Positions 53,876-63,475 are shown, counted from the stretch's first letter. The stretch: DNA of 64,000 bases from Clostridiales bacterium (GCA_017510605.1 JAFWMQ010000005.1:124001-188000); one strand, 5' to 3'. Numbers and translations are program-made. Notes: generated by a model not told the origin, from the sequence alone.

Positions 53876-53948
53876 GGCTGATCCTCCTTTTGTATTAATG
53901 ATACCTTCCAAAAATCAAAAAGGCATATGCGCAGAACGCACAAACGAT

Positions 53949-53976
53949 GGAAACTAATTTTGTAAATTCAGTTTCC
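53949..53976. promoter_or_regulatory. 28-bp palindromic operator O1 for the TetR-type regulator
   Basis: GGAAACT-N14-AGTTTCC with an AATTT/AATTC inner symmetry. It lies near the galK promoter. The second copy is 64 bp away, centre to centre. Confidence 0.7.
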
Positions 53977-54012
53977 TGTTATTCTTCCGGATACCTGTTA
54001 AGATATGCAAAA

Positions 54013-54040
54013 GGAAACTCAAAATATTAATTCAGTTTCC
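54013..54040. promoter_or_regulatory. 28-bp palindromic operator O2 for the TetR-type regulator
   Basis: GGAAACT-N14-AGTTTCC, identical half-sites and spacing to O1, different spacer sequence. It ends two nucleotides before the GGAGG of the tetR-type gene, so binding there would block its own transcription. Confidence 0.7.
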
Positions 54041-54056
54041 GACGGAGGTGCCTGAA

Positions 54057-54620
54057 ATGGACGATCTTAAGAATAGGATTCTTGTAAATACAATAAAGGT
54101 CTTCAATAAGAAAGGACTTAAGCTCACGATGGATGATGTTGCTGAGCAGATGGGAATATCAAAGAAAACTATTTATAAATATTTCAACAGTAAAGAAGAG
54201 ATATTCGATCAGATCGTGGATTATATTTTCGACGGCATCAAGGCGCGCGAAAATGAGATCTTAAACGAAGAGGGACTCAGCATAGACGAGAGAACGAGAA
54301 AGCTCCTTGCAGCATTCCCCGAAAGTTTTACCGCGATCGATTTTGCAAAACTCGGTGACCTCAAAGACAAGTATCCGAAGATCTATAAGAAGATGACAAG
54401 AAGACTCGAGTCAGGATGGGAGCCTACTATTGAGCTTCTGGAACAGGGAAGGAAAGAAGGCATTTACAGAGAGGACGCTGATCTTACGATCTTCAAGATC
54501 ATGATGGATGCGTCGATCGCAAAGCTTTTCGAGGCAGACACATTAAAGAAAACGAAGATCAAATATGTTGAGTGCCTTAATCAGATAGTAGACATTTTGC
54601 TCCTGGGAATCACAGCGTAA
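54057..54620 (+). CDS. TetR/AcrR-family regulator of the galactoside locus
   Basis: 187 aa. The N-terminal HTH is MDDVAEQMGISKKTIYKYFNSKEEIFDQIVDYIF (residues 24-60); the C-terminal ligand/dimer domain is helical and unassigned. ATG 54057 sits eight nucleotides after GGAGG; the GTG three codons earlier overlaps the ribosome site. It heads the operon with the GT-B protein, the symporter and alpha-galactosidase. TetR members rarely control sugar genes, so the ligand is of interest. Confidence 0.9.
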   Translation: MDDLKNRILVNTIKVFNKKGLKLTMDDVAEQMGISKKTIYKYFNSKEEIFDQIVDYIFDGIKARENEILNEEGLSIDERTRKLLAAFPESFTAIDFAKLGDLKDKYPKIYKKMTRRLESGWEPTIELLEQGRKEGIYREDADLTIFKIMMDASIAKLFEADTLKKTKIKYVECLNQIVDILLLGITA

Positions 54621-54632
54621 AGAGGTTTTACA

Positions 54633-56114
54633 ATGAACAGATATGAGTCCGTTTACGGCAATATACAGAAATCTTCAACGGTTAAGAAAGCTGTTAAGAG
54701 CAAGCAGAAATACATCCGGAAGTTCGGTGATGATTCGGGTGCCGACTATTCTGCTGAAGTTCTTGAGAATGCTTATATCGGCGATATCCTGGGAGTAAAG
54801 AATATCGAGATCGGAAAGAATGCTCCGGGAACAACTCTTGGCTTTGATATTGATAACGGCATCATCGTAGGAAACATCAGAATGGGATTTGGTCACTACA
54901 GGATCTCAATGGCGATGGCAAGCGCTGCAAATTCAATGGGTCTTGTTCCTTACTGGATGGATCTGAATTCTTATCCGGAGACCACGTGCACGAAGGTAAT
55001 ATCGGCACAGAACGATCTTTATTCCAAAGGTTCCCGTATCTCACAGAAGAGCAGGCTTTTTAATAAGTTCATATGGGAGCCCATTAACTATACAGGTTTT
55101 AAGCAGCTGTCCTATAACGCGCCCGACCAGAAAAACGCGGAACTCATGGCAACTGTCTATAAGAATGTGCCCAAAGAAATTCCCGTTATCGGAACTCATG
55201 TATGGCCCGCTCAGGCTGCGGTTCATGCAGGTATGAAGTATGTAGTAAATGCTGTTCCGGATAACTGGCCGATGGCACTGCATTTCGCGGAAGGCGCGGT
55301 TCATACTATCCAGACGCATTATGCATATCTCGGTTACCGCACGATGAACGGCATGGCAGGCAAGAATATTCTGAAGCCGATGCCTGAAGATTCTATCGTG
55401 TACACAGGACATTACATTGATGATGAACTCGTAAGAAACATAGAGATTGATAACGCAAGAAGACTTGCCAGAAAAGCATCGGGCAAGCCTACGCGTTTCC
55501 TTCTGACGATCGGCGGCGCAGGCGCGCAGAAAGAGATATTTGCAGCGATCGTAAATGAGCTCATGCCCGATATCAAAAATGGCAGGGCAGCGCTCTACAT
55601 CAACATCGGTGACTACATGAATGTTTGGGAAGATCTGAAGAGATTGGCGCCCGGGATGGAAGCTGTTACCAAAACACATTTCAACGATTGGGAAGAGACA
55701 AAGAAGTTCTGCGATGACGCGCTTGAAGGTGATGTGGAAGGAATAAATATCTTCTGTCACGAGAATATTTTCGAAGCAGTCTACGCGACAAATCTTCTTA
55801 TGAGATCATGCGATGTGCTCGTTACAAAACCGTCGGAACTCGCATTCTATCCGGTACCGAAATTGTTCATAAAGAGGATCGGCGGTCACGAACAGTGGGG
55901 CGCGGTCCACTCGGCAGAGATGGGTGACGGAACTCTCGAATGCAGGGACATTCCGCACACATTGCAGATGATAAGACTTTTCGTTGATGACGGAGTCACA
56001 TTAAAGAATATGTGTGATGCGATAGACATGAATAAGAAACTCGGAGTATATGACGGAGCATACAATGCGGTAAAACTTGCGCTGGAACTTAAGAAGGGAG
56101 GACAAACAAAATGA
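54633..56114 (+). CDS. MurG/MGDG-synthase-like GT-B fold protein in the galactoside operon
   Basis: 493 aa, no standard name known to me. NIRMGFGHYRISMAMA (residues 81-96) resembles the GxGHxxxA motif of the MurG/MGDG synthase N-domain. RFLLTIGGAGAQKEIF (288-303) and DVLVTKPSELAFYPVPKLFIKRIGGHEQWGA (394-424) resemble the C-domain nucleotide-sugar site. It lacks membrane helices. RBS AAGAGG before the ATG; its end overlaps the symporter start (ATGA). It may be a glycosyltransferase acting on galactosides or glycolipids, or a sugar-nucleotide-binding protein; enzyme activity is an inference. Confidence 0.72.
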   Translation: MNRYESVYGNIQKSSTVKKAVKSKQKYIRKFGDDSGADYSAEVLENAYIGDILGVKNIEIGKNAPGTTLGFDIDNGIIVGNIRMGFGHYRISMAMASAANSMGLVPYWMDLNSYPETTCTKVISAQNDLYSKGSRISQKSRLFNKFIWEPINYTGFKQLSYNAPDQKNAELMATVYKNVPKEIPVIGTHVWPAQAAVHAGMKYVVNAVPDNWPMALHFAEGAVHTIQTHYAYLGYRTMNGMAGKNILKPMPEDSIVYTGHYIDDELVRNIEIDNARRLARKASGKPTRFLLTIGGAGAQKEIFAAIVNELMPDIKNGRAALYINIGDYMNVWEDLKRLAPGMEAVTKTHFNDWEETKKFCDDALEGDVEGINIFCHENIFEAVYATNLLMRSCDVLVTKPSELAFYPVPKLFIKRIGGHEQWGAVHSAEMGDGTLECRDIPHTLQMIRLFVDDGVTLKNMCDAIDMNKKLGVYDGAYNAVKLALELKKGGQTK

Positions 56115-57928
56115 GACTTACACTTAAGGAGAAAGTCGCTTACGGTTTAGGTGCCGTCGGAAAAGATATGGTCTATATGCTCTCCGCGAGCTATGTCCTC
56201 TACTACTACCAGGATATCCTCGGAGTATCCGCGATCGCAATGGGAATAATACTTATGATCGCACGTGTTTTCGATGCGTTTAACGATCCGCTTATGGGCG
56301 TGATTGTCGCGAAAACGAAGACCAAATGGGGCAAGTTCCGTCCCTGGCTTATGATCGGTACGGTTACGAATGCGGTCATTTTGATCGTGATGTTCGCGGC
56401 ACCGCCGTCACTCGACGGAGGCGGACTTATTGCATACGCGGCTGTGATCTACATTCTTTGGGGTATCACATACACCATGATGGATATTCCGTACTGGTCG
56501 ATGATCCCCGCGTTTACCGAAGGCGGAAAAGAACGTGAAGGACTTACGACACTTGCAAGATCTGCTGCTGGCGTGGGTTCGGCGGTCATATCGATCCTCA
56601 CGGTTATGTGTGTTGCTGCCCTGGGTAATGCATTCTCCAAGGGCGAGGCAAAGATGGTGACCAGAGAATTCAGTTCTTCTGAAGCGACTGTTTTCATCAT
56701 GGAAAGAGATGCGGATAACAATCCTACCGGTGAAGTCTTTGAATTTCCCGGCTGTACGCTGAATGTCACAATAACCGGAACAGAGAAGATCTTCGATGGC
56801 ATAATCGATGTAAACGATTCCAATGCGGATATCTCAGGTATGATCTTCGGCAGGGACATCTCGAACTACGGAGTCGAGTATGTCATGGGTGACTATGCTG
56901 ATGAGGAACAGACTGAAGTAGTGGAGACTGCACCGGTGCTTGTTATCGGGGTACCTTCCGGTGAGTTCATGGATTTCGCGGCAATGTCTTCAGTCAATGC
57001 CGATCTCACAATGAATTCGACACTCGAAGTCGAGCGCGTCGGCTTCAAGTATTTCTCAATTATCATAGGCGTGCTTTTCGTTGTCTTCATCACGATCACA
57101 TGCATCTTCGTCAAGGAGAAGTCCACGGTTGACCTCAAGACACCTTCCGTCAAGCAGATGTTCAAGGCTCTTCTGCAGAACGATCAGGCAATGACCATCG
57201 TTATCACCATCGTTCTCGTGAACTCCGCAACTTACATTACATCGAACCTTCTGATCTACTTCTTTAAATACGATCTTGCAGGTTCGAACTGGACCGGAAA
57301 TTACACATTATTCAACATGTTCTCAGGCGGCATCCAGATCATAGCCATGATGCTCTTCTTCCCGCTGCTCAGGAAAGCATTCAACACGCTGAAGATCTTC
57401 TATATCTGTGTCTTCGCTGCCATCGGCGGATATGTGATCCTTCTTTTCATGGCGCTTGCTGGCTTGAAGAGCGTATATCCGTTCTTCGTTCCGGGATTCT
57501 TCATTATGTCCGCTGTCGGAATGCTCAATGTTGTCGTAACGATATTCCTTGCGAACACGGTTGATTACGGTCATCTGAAGAATAACAGAAGAGACGAGTC
57601 AGTCATCTTTTCCATGCAGACATTCGTTGTTAAACTCGCATCAGGCATAGCTGCCCTGGTCGCATCCATCTGCCTTTCGATCTTCAATATCAAAGAGAGT
57701 TCTGAAGCCGCAGTTACTTATTCATCAATGCTGGAACAGATCGATAATTACAGAAACCACGTTGTCGATACGATCAGTTCAGGCTCCATCGTAGGACTGA
57801 GGTTAGTAATGACTCTCGCGCCGATCATCGTACTCGTCGTAGCTTTGTTGATATTCAAGAGTAAGTATATACTTACGGATAAGAAGCTCGTTGAGATCGC
57901 AAAGGAGCTCAAGTCAAGGGAGGCTTAA
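56111..57928 (+). CDS. GPH (MelB-type) sugar:cation symporter with large extracellular insert
   Basis: 605 aa, against about 450-480 for the family. The N-half has GPH signatures FDAFNDPLMGVIVAKTKTKWGKFRPWLM (residues 54-82) and MDIPYWSMIPAFT. Residues about 175-308 form a hydrophilic, beta-rich insert between TM5 and TM6, which by MelB topology faces outside; TM6 starts near 312. A second smaller insert lies before the last helix (about 545-575). It is likely to import alpha-galactosides such as melibiose or raffinose. Coupled to the GT-B gene before it; alpha-galactosidase starts two nucleotides after it. Confidence 0.88.
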   Translation: MRLTLKEKVAYGLGAVGKDMVYMLSASYVLYYYQDILGVSAIAMGIILMIARVFDAFNDPLMGVIVAKTKTKWGKFRPWLMIGTVTNAVILIVMFAAPPSLDGGGLIAYAAVIYILWGITYTMMDIPYWSMIPAFTEGGKEREGLTTLARSAAGVGSAVISILTVMCVAALGNAFSKGEAKMVTREFSSSEATVFIMERDADNNPTGEVFEFPGCTLNVTITGTEKIFDGIIDVNDSNADISGMIFGRDISNYGVEYVMGDYADEEQTEVVETAPVLVIGVPSGEFMDFAAMSSVNADLTMNSTLEVERVGFKYFSIIIGVLFVVFITITCIFVKEKSTVDLKTPSVKQMFKALLQNDQAMTIVITIVLVNSATYITSNLLIYFFKYDLAGSNWTGNYTLFNMFSGGIQIIAMMLFFPLLRKAFNTLKIFYICVFAAIGGYVILLFMALAGLKSVYPFFVPGFFIMSAVGMLNVVVTIFLANTVDYGHLKNNRRDESVIFSMQTFVVKLASGIAALVASICLSIFNIKESSEAAVTYSSMLEQIDNYRNHVVDTISSGSIVGLRLVMTLAPIIVLVVALLIFKSKYILTDKKLVEIAKELKSREA

Positions 57929-57929
57929 A

Positions 57930-60323
57930 ATGATCACCGTATTATCGGACGGCAAGTTATTTGTTTTGGACACCTCGAAAACTACTTATGCGTTCCGTGT
58001 GATGGAATCAGGTCATTTAGAGCACCTCTATTACGGCAGGAAGATCCATGTTGATTCGGATGACGGTCTCAAAGAATTGTCTGAATTCGCACCGGGAAAT
58101 ACAAATATATATGACTCTGAGAACGGCAGGTTCTCAATGGAGGACATACGGCTGGAGGTTAGCACCATCGGAAAGGGTGACGTCAGGGAACCTGCTCTCG
58201 AACTTGTCAACAGTGACGGGAGCAGGACCTCGGACTTTGTTTTCGACGGTTATGAAGTATCGAAAGGCAAGATCCGTGATGAAGATTTTCCAGGCTCTTA
58301 CGGGGATGATGCATCCGTTCTTAAGGTGTCATTAAAAGACAAGGAAAACGCACTCGGCTTAGTGCTTACATACAGTGTTTTCGAAGAGTGCGACGTTATT
58401 ACAAGGTCATGCGAACTTACAAATAACGGTGACGGTGATGTTGTCATAGAACGCATCATGAGCACACAGCTGGATTTCGATCAGGGCGAGTTTTCATTCG
58501 TAACTTTTAATGGTGCCTGGTCACGCGAAATGAATAAAAATGTTCAGCGTGTCGGCAGCGTCAAGCTCGTTAATTCTTCATGCGGCGGATCATCTTCCAA
58601 CCACGCAAATCCTTTCGTTATGTTAGGCCGCGGAGCATTTGACGAAGACTACGGTGAAGTCTACGGGATTAATCTGATCTACAGCGGAAATCACTACACC
58701 TGTGTCGAGAAGAGTCCGTTCGGCAAAGTCCGTCTTGTTACCGGCATCAATCCACAGGGATTTACATGGAAACTTGCGAAAGGAGAGTCCTTCAGAAGCC
58801 CTGAAGCCGTAATGACATTTTCCACTTCGGGCTGCAACACTATGAGCCACGGACTGCATGACTTCGTAAACGGTCATATAGTAAGCGGCGAGTGGAAGGA
58901 CCGTCTTCGGCCCGTCCTGCTGAACTCCTGGGAAGCAGCTTATTTCAACATCAGTGAGAGCAAACTGTTAAGACTTGCACGCCGCGCGAAAAAAGCAGGC
59001 GTCGAACTCTTCGTCATGGATGACGGCTGGTTCAAAGGCCGCAATGACGATTCGTCCTCACTGGGTGACTGGACACCCGAACCGAAGAAACTTCCTCATG
59101 GTCTCAAAGGCATCTGCGACAAGATCCGCAGGCTTGGTCTGGATTTCGGCATCTGGGTCGAACCTGAGATGGTGAATGAGAATTCCGATCTTTACCGCGC
59201 GCATCCCGGCTGGGCGATGAAGATACCCGGCAAACCGCATTCCACGGGGCGCAACCAGATGCTTCTGGACCTCACGCGTACTGAAGTGCAGGACTACATA
59301 ATCGAAGCCATGTCTTCGGTTTTTTCGTCCGCGGATATCTCTTATGTGAAGTGGGATTATAACCGTAATTTCACGGATGTCTATTCATCATCACTGCCTT
59401 CAGACAGACAGGGAGAAGTATCTCACAGATATATCCTCGGTCTTTACCGTGTGATGAATGCTCTCACGAAAAAGTTCCCTCATATCCTCTTTGAAGGATG
59501 TGCCTCCGGCGGCAACAGATTTGACCTGGGCATACTCTCATATTTTCCTCAGATCTGGGCATCCGACGATACCGACGCATATCAGAGGGCAGTGATCCAG
59601 AACAGCTATTCATATGCCTATCCGCAGTCATGCTACACATGCCATGTTTCTGACGTTCCAAACCATCAGACTCTGAGACGTACGCCTCTTGATACCCGTT
59701 TTAATGTTGCGCTGTTCGGCAACACCGGTTATGAGTGCAATCTCTGCGATCTCCCGAAAGAAGAATTCGAAGAGATAAAACGCCAGATAGAATTCATCAA
59801 GGCGAACCGCAAGCTCATGCAGTTCGGATATTTGTGGCGTGTCAGATCTTTTGATGAAGGCCTGTTCGGCATGGGTCCGTCTCAGGGCGGCACGGGAAAT
59901 GACGGTAAGATCCTGTCCTGGACCGTTTCTTCCAAAGACGGCAGCGAAGCGATGTCGCTGATAATGCAGAGTCTTGCGACACCTAATGACAGTCATGACG
60001 TGCTCTATGTCAGAGGTCTCATCGATGATGTCAAATACCATATCGAGGTCCGTGAGAATACTTACGATCTCAAGGGGTTTGGCGGCCTGGTCAACTACGT
60101 CGCGCCATTTCACGTTAAGCAGGACAGCTTTATCCACAGAGTAATCGCAAAGTTCCATAAGATGCCGTCCGAGAATGAGTCGCACGAGATGTATGGTGAT
60201 GCCATGATGTATGCCGGTGTTCACATCAAACAGCGATTTGCCTCATTAGGCTACAACGAGAACACGCGTTATTATCCTGATTTCGGCTCGCGCATCTATA
60301 AGGTGGAGAAGTCGGACATCTGA
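57930..60323 (+). CDS. GH36 alpha-galactosidase
   Basis: 797 aa from ATG 57930 (GGGAGG six nucleotides before). The N-terminal beta-sandwich covers about 1-330, then the TIM barrel: LLNSWEAAYFNISESKLLRLA, FVMDDGWFKGRNDD, nucleophile D476 in YVKWDYNRN, acid/base D546 in IWASDDTDAYQR, and SYAYPQSCYTCHVSDVPNHQTLRRTPLDTRFNVALFG. No signal peptide, so it acts on imported sugars in the cytoplasm. It releases galactose for GalK/GalT. Confidence 0.94.
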   Translation: MITVLSDGKLFVLDTSKTTYAFRVMESGHLEHLYYGRKIHVDSDDGLKELSEFAPGNTNIYDSENGRFSMEDIRLEVSTIGKGDVREPALELVNSDGSRTSDFVFDGYEVSKGKIRDEDFPGSYGDDASVLKVSLKDKENALGLVLTYSVFEECDVITRSCELTNNGDGDVVIERIMSTQLDFDQGEFSFVTFNGAWSREMNKNVQRVGSVKLVNSSCGGSSSNHANPFVMLGRGAFDEDYGEVYGINLIYSGNHYTCVEKSPFGKVRLVTGINPQGFTWKLAKGESFRSPEAVMTFSTSGCNTMSHGLHDFVNGHIVSGEWKDRLRPVLLNSWEAAYFNISESKLLRLARRAKKAGVELFVMDDGWFKGRNDDSSSLGDWTPEPKKLPHGLKGICDKIRRLGLDFGIWVEPEMVNENSDLYRAHPGWAMKIPGKPHSTGRNQMLLDLTRTEVQDYIIEAMSSVFSSADISYVKWDYNRNFTDVYSSSLPSDRQGEVSHRYILGLYRVMNALTKKFPHILFEGCASGGNRFDLGILSYFPQIWASDDTDAYQRAVIQNSYSYAYPQSCYTCHVSDVPNHQTLRRTPLDTRFNVALFGNTGYECNLCDLPKEEFEEIKRQIEFIKANRKLMQFGYLWRVRSFDEGLFGMGPSQGGTGNDGKILSWTVSSKDGSEAMSLIMQSLATPNDSHDVLYVRGLIDDVKYHIEVRENTYDLKGFGGLVNYVAPFHVKQDSFIHRVIAKFHKMPSENESHEMYGDAMMYAGVHIKQRFASLGYNENTRYYPDFGSRIYKVEKSDI

Positions 60324-60334
60324 TCTGCAAATAT

Positions 60335-61213
60335 TTACTTAGCTTTTTCCACCGGCAGTGTTGCCGTCTCGATGCCTGCCTTAATGAATTCGCCGAGCAG
60401 GAGATCTGCAGCCAGTACGTCTGCGCAGGCAAGGCGGATGACCGATCCGTCTATTTCGGTGATGCGCACGAAATGCTTAATGATCTTCTGTGAATTGATC
60501 TTGAATTCATTCGAACAGTGCTCTGCTTTGATGACATTGTTCATCTCGCCGACATGGCAGTATTTCTGCGCAAAGATGACATAGTAACTCTGGCCGATCG
60601 CAAGGAATCCCTTGATCAGATCGTGGTAGGTTGCCATCATGAAATCGTTGTTTACATAGAACTCATCATAACCGTTTTTCCTGATCTCAAACTTGAGGTT
60701 CATGCTCGTGTAAAAAGCAAAATCAGTCTTGCCTGCAGCTATAATACTGATCCCCATGATCACCGCTGCCGCTATGAAAGCCCACCAGAACGGGATGTGA
60801 AAATTCTCATATTCGTTGAGCTTCAGAATGAACACAAAAGGCAGAAGCAGCGAGAACACGCCTATCACGATATACATCGTCGTGAAATACTGTTTGCGGT
60901 AATTGTCGCATACCTCGAACATGTCCCTGCCTTTTCTTCTCTTGTGGATCTTTGCCTCGCGGATCTCGGCGGCCGTTTCTCCTGTTTTCTCATCCAGACG
61001 GTTTGGCTTGATGTGGTTCCTGTATGTGTACCGGACCGCGAAAATGCCAAGGCTGATAATGAAAACGGACAGGACAACCGATGCGATCAGCACCGCACCT
61101 TTAATCTTTCCGAGCATTGCCAATGTGACGAACCCCGCCACATCGAATACGATAATCACGATCCAGAGGATCATGGTCAGATAGACTTTCTTATGTTCTT
61201 TTTCCTGATCCAT
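60335..61213 (-). CDS. Hypothetical four-helix membrane protein
   Basis: 292 aa. Helices are at about residues 10-30, 36-58, 112-133 and 140-162. A C-terminal cytoplasmic domain (165-292) looks like a pleckstrin/YcxB-like beta domain (EIRKNGYDEFYVNNDFMMATYHDLIKGFLAIGQSYYVIFAQKYC). A 72-codon extension runs antisense through the glycerate kinase start and is rejected. TATAAT (61220-61225) stands six nucleotides before this ATG and no ribosome site is visible, so the mRNA is probably leaderless. Confidence 0.72.
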   Translation of the reverse strand: MDQEKEHKKVYLTMILWIVIIVFDVAGFVTLAMLGKIKGAVLIASVVLSVFIISLGIFAVRYTYRNHIKPNRLDEKTGETAAEIREAKIHKRRKGRDMFEVCDNYRKQYFTTMYIVIGVFSLLLPFVFILKLNEYENFHIPFWWAFIAAAVIMGISIIAAGKTDFAFYTSMNLKFEIRKNGYDEFYVNNDFMMATYHDLIKGFLAIGQSYYVIFAQKYCHVGEMNNVIKAEHCSNEFKINSQKIIKHFVRITEIDGSVIRLACADVLAADLLLGEFIKAGIETATLPVEKAK

Positions 61214-61219
61214 ATGGAG

Positions 61220-61225
61220 ATTATA
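61220..61225 (-). promoter_or_regulatory. -10 box of a probable leaderless mRNA (membrane protein gene)
   Basis: TATAAT, then CTCCAT, then ATG at 61213 on the minus strand. Confidence 0.55.
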
Positions 61226-61319
61226 TACCATCTGCAAAGACCTGTTCCTTGCCGTATCTGAACTGAAAGTGCGGTTTGGGAGGCCGTTTTGTATAATAAA
61301 ACAAAAACAGCAGGGACAT

Positions 61320-62408
61320 ATGAAAGCAGTTATCGCAATGGATTCATTCAAAGGAAGCCTGACTTCTTTGCAGGCCGGAGATGCCGTCAGACGCGGCATT
61401 ATGAGAGCATGTCCTGATGCGGCAGTCACGGTATTTCCTTTGGCTGACGGAGGAGAAGGAACGGCCGATGCGATCGCTCCTTATGTTAATGGCATTACTA
61501 AGAGTGTTATGGTTACAGGTCCCCTCGGCACGCCTGTTGACGCGGATTATATTTTTTCGGAGGAAACCAAAACCGCATACATAGAGATGGCAAAAGTTGC
61601 CGGTCTGACTCTGATAAAGCAGGAGGAGCGAAATCCGTATTTAACGACTACTTACGGTGTGGGTGAGCTTATAAAAGATGCAGTTGCGGGTGGTGCACAG
61701 AAACTCGTTATCTGCATCGGCGGCAGTGCGACCAAAGGACGCGGCGCAGGAATGCTTCAGGCATTGGGTGCAAAGTTCCTGGACCGGCACGGCAACAGCA
61801 TTAAGCCCGGCGCGGCTGGCCTTAAGGATCTTCATACGATAGATATGACTGACCTTACCGGGAAGCATATCGATATCACCGTTGCAAGTGATGTTACAAA
61901 CCCGCTTTGTGGGCCTGACGGTGCGAGCTTCGATTACGGACCGCAGAAGGGCGCGACAGAAGAGATGTGCATGGAGATGGACACATGGCTCAGAAACTAT
62001 GCCGAAACTGCCGGTTTTGATCCTTTTGAAGCGGGTACAGGGGCGGCAGGAGGCATGAGCTTTGCCCTCAAAAATTTCCTTGGAGCACGGATCGGGTCCG
62101 GTGCTGAGATCGTAATGAAAACAACCGGCATTGAGACTGAAATAATGACTTGTAACATTGTTATAACAGGTGAAGGATGCATGGACAGCCAGACTGTTAA
62201 GGGGAAAGCACCGTATAAGGTCCTTCAGTTAGGGAAGAGACATAACAAGCCGGTTTACGGCATTACAGGCATCCTTGGTGACGGTTATGAAGAGTGTCTA
62301 AAAGCCGGTTTTACGCGCATCATTCCGCTGGCTGATCCCACAATGGACACTGAAGCTGCAATTAGGAGCGTCGAAGCAACGGCGGCACGTCTTTTCGAAG
62401 AGATATAG
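61320..62408 (+). CDS. Glycerate kinase (GlxK/GarK type)
   Basis: 362 aa. MDSFKGSLTSLQAGDAVRRGI at the N-terminus, PLADGGEGTADAI, IGGSATKGRGAGMLQALGAKFLD and the GAAGGMSFAL region are diagnostic of the glycerate kinase family, which makes phosphoglycerate from glycerate. ATG 61320 follows CAGGGAC; a TATAAT lies at about 61292. It is a single-gene unit. Confidence 0.93.
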   Translation: MKAVIAMDSFKGSLTSLQAGDAVRRGIMRACPDAAVTVFPLADGGEGTADAIAPYVNGITKSVMVTGPLGTPVDADYIFSEETKTAYIEMAKVAGLTLIKQEERNPYLTTTYGVGELIKDAVAGGAQKLVICIGGSATKGRGAGMLQALGAKFLDRHGNSIKPGAAGLKDLHTIDMTDLTGKHIDITVASDVTNPLCGPDGASFDYGPQKGATEEMCMEMDTWLRNYAETAGFDPFEAGTGAAGGMSFALKNFLGARIGSGAEIVMKTTGIETEIMTCNIVITGEGCMDSQTVKGKAPYKVLQLGKRHNKPVYGITGILGDGYEECLKAGFTRIIPLADPTMDTEAAIRSVEATAARLFEEI

Positions 62409-62500
62409 GCATTATCCGAAGATAAAGAGATTGACTATTTGGCCGCTTGAGGAAGGTAACTGACATAGTCTCTGCAGAGGTGGAGATGATCTGATCTTTC

Positions 62501-63379
62501 TCAAAGATCAAAAATGCTGATCTGCTTTTTGTCCTCAGGAAAATCCTGCATGTATTCAAAGCATTTGAAGGGGTCGGAAATGATGCCGTTGTCCCTGCAG
62601 ATCTTCTTGAAAACCTGCATCAGATGCCTGGAGTCAGGACTCGGGACTTCATATGAATTGCCGTAGGTGGCGATGTATTTCTGCTTGAGGTAAGGGAAGT
62701 GTTTGTCGAGCGCGGCATAGAAATATTCGCGGTCACCGTCTCTTAGTGTCAAGCCCATGTCGAAGCAGATGACGCCTTTGACGCCGGTCCGGACGCATTC
62801 ATTCAGGATGGCGGTTATGTTCTCTTCGGTATCGTTTATGAAGGGCAGTATTGGCGTGAGCCATACGACCGTGGGAATGCCGCGCTTCTGCATCTCCTCA
62901 AGGACTTCTATACGCCTTTTGGTATTGCAGACATTGGGTTCGATTATCCTGCAGAGGTCATCATCGTATGTGGTGAGGGTCATCTGGACGACGCATTTGG
63001 TGTCCTGATTTATCTTATCCAAAAGATCGATGTCCTCAAGTATCATGTCGGATTTGGTCTGCACGGCGGCGCCGAAGCCGTGTTCGTATATGATCTCGAG
63101 ACAGCGCCGTGTAAGTCTCAAGTCTTTTTCGCAGTGCATGTAGGGATCAGACATGGAGCCGGTCGCTATCATGCATTTTTTTCGTTTGGAGGAGAGGGCT
63201 TTTTCGAGCAGTTCGGGGGCGTTCTTTTTGACCTCGATGTCTTCGAACGGGTGCGTAAACTGGTAGCACAGGCTCCTGCTGTCACAGTAAATGCAGCCGT
63301 GCGAACAGCCGCGGTATATGTTCATACCGATCTCTTTTCCGCTGCCTTTAAGGATTCCTTTCGCTTCTACGAAATGCAT
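62501..63379 (-). CDS. Radical SAM protein, SPL-like family
   Basis: 292 aa. The [4Fe-4S] cluster motif is CSHGCIYC (residues 25-32, CxxxCxxC). Also seen are ATGSMSDPYMHCEKDLRLTRR and VQMTLTTYDDDLCRIIEPN, typical of the spore photoproduct lyase-like/Rv2578c group. There is no DNA-lesion-specific Cys assigned, so the substrate is unknown. The ribosome site is weak (GGATGAT); Met19 is an unlikely alternative because it is so near the cluster. Confidence 0.88.
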   Translation of the reverse strand: MHFVEAKGILKGSGKEIGMNIYRGCSHGCIYCDSRSLCYQFTHPFEDIEVKKNAPELLEKALSSKRKKCMIATGSMSDPYMHCEKDLRLTRRCLEIIYEHGFGAAVQTKSDMILEDIDLLDKINQDTKCVVQMTLTTYDDDLCRIIEPNVCNTKRRIEVLEEMQKRGIPTVVWLTPILPFINDTEENITAILNECVRTGVKGVICFDMGLTLRDGDREYFYAALDKHFPYLKQKYIATYGNSYEVPSPDSRHLMQVFKKICRDNGIISDPFKCFEYMQDFPEDKKQISIFDL

Positions 63380-63463
63380 ATCATCCGGTCCCGCTTAATT
63401 CCAATAGGAAATTCGTATAAATTATTCTAACATTTACTTCACATTACGATAATCTCCTGCTGA

Positions 63464-63469
63464 TATAAT
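63464..63469 (+). promoter_or_regulatory. -10 box of a probable leaderless mRNA (membrane sensor gene)
   Basis: Extended -10 TGATATAAT, then six nucleotides, then ATG at 63476. Confidence 0.6.
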
Positions 63470-63475
63470 CAAGAT

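Noticed and set aside
54675-55760. Long open frames antisense to the GT-B gene (54675-54896, 55041-55760)
   Set aside because: Codon-bias shadows of the coding strand: no ribosome sites, Cys/Arg/His-rich composition, no family resemblance.
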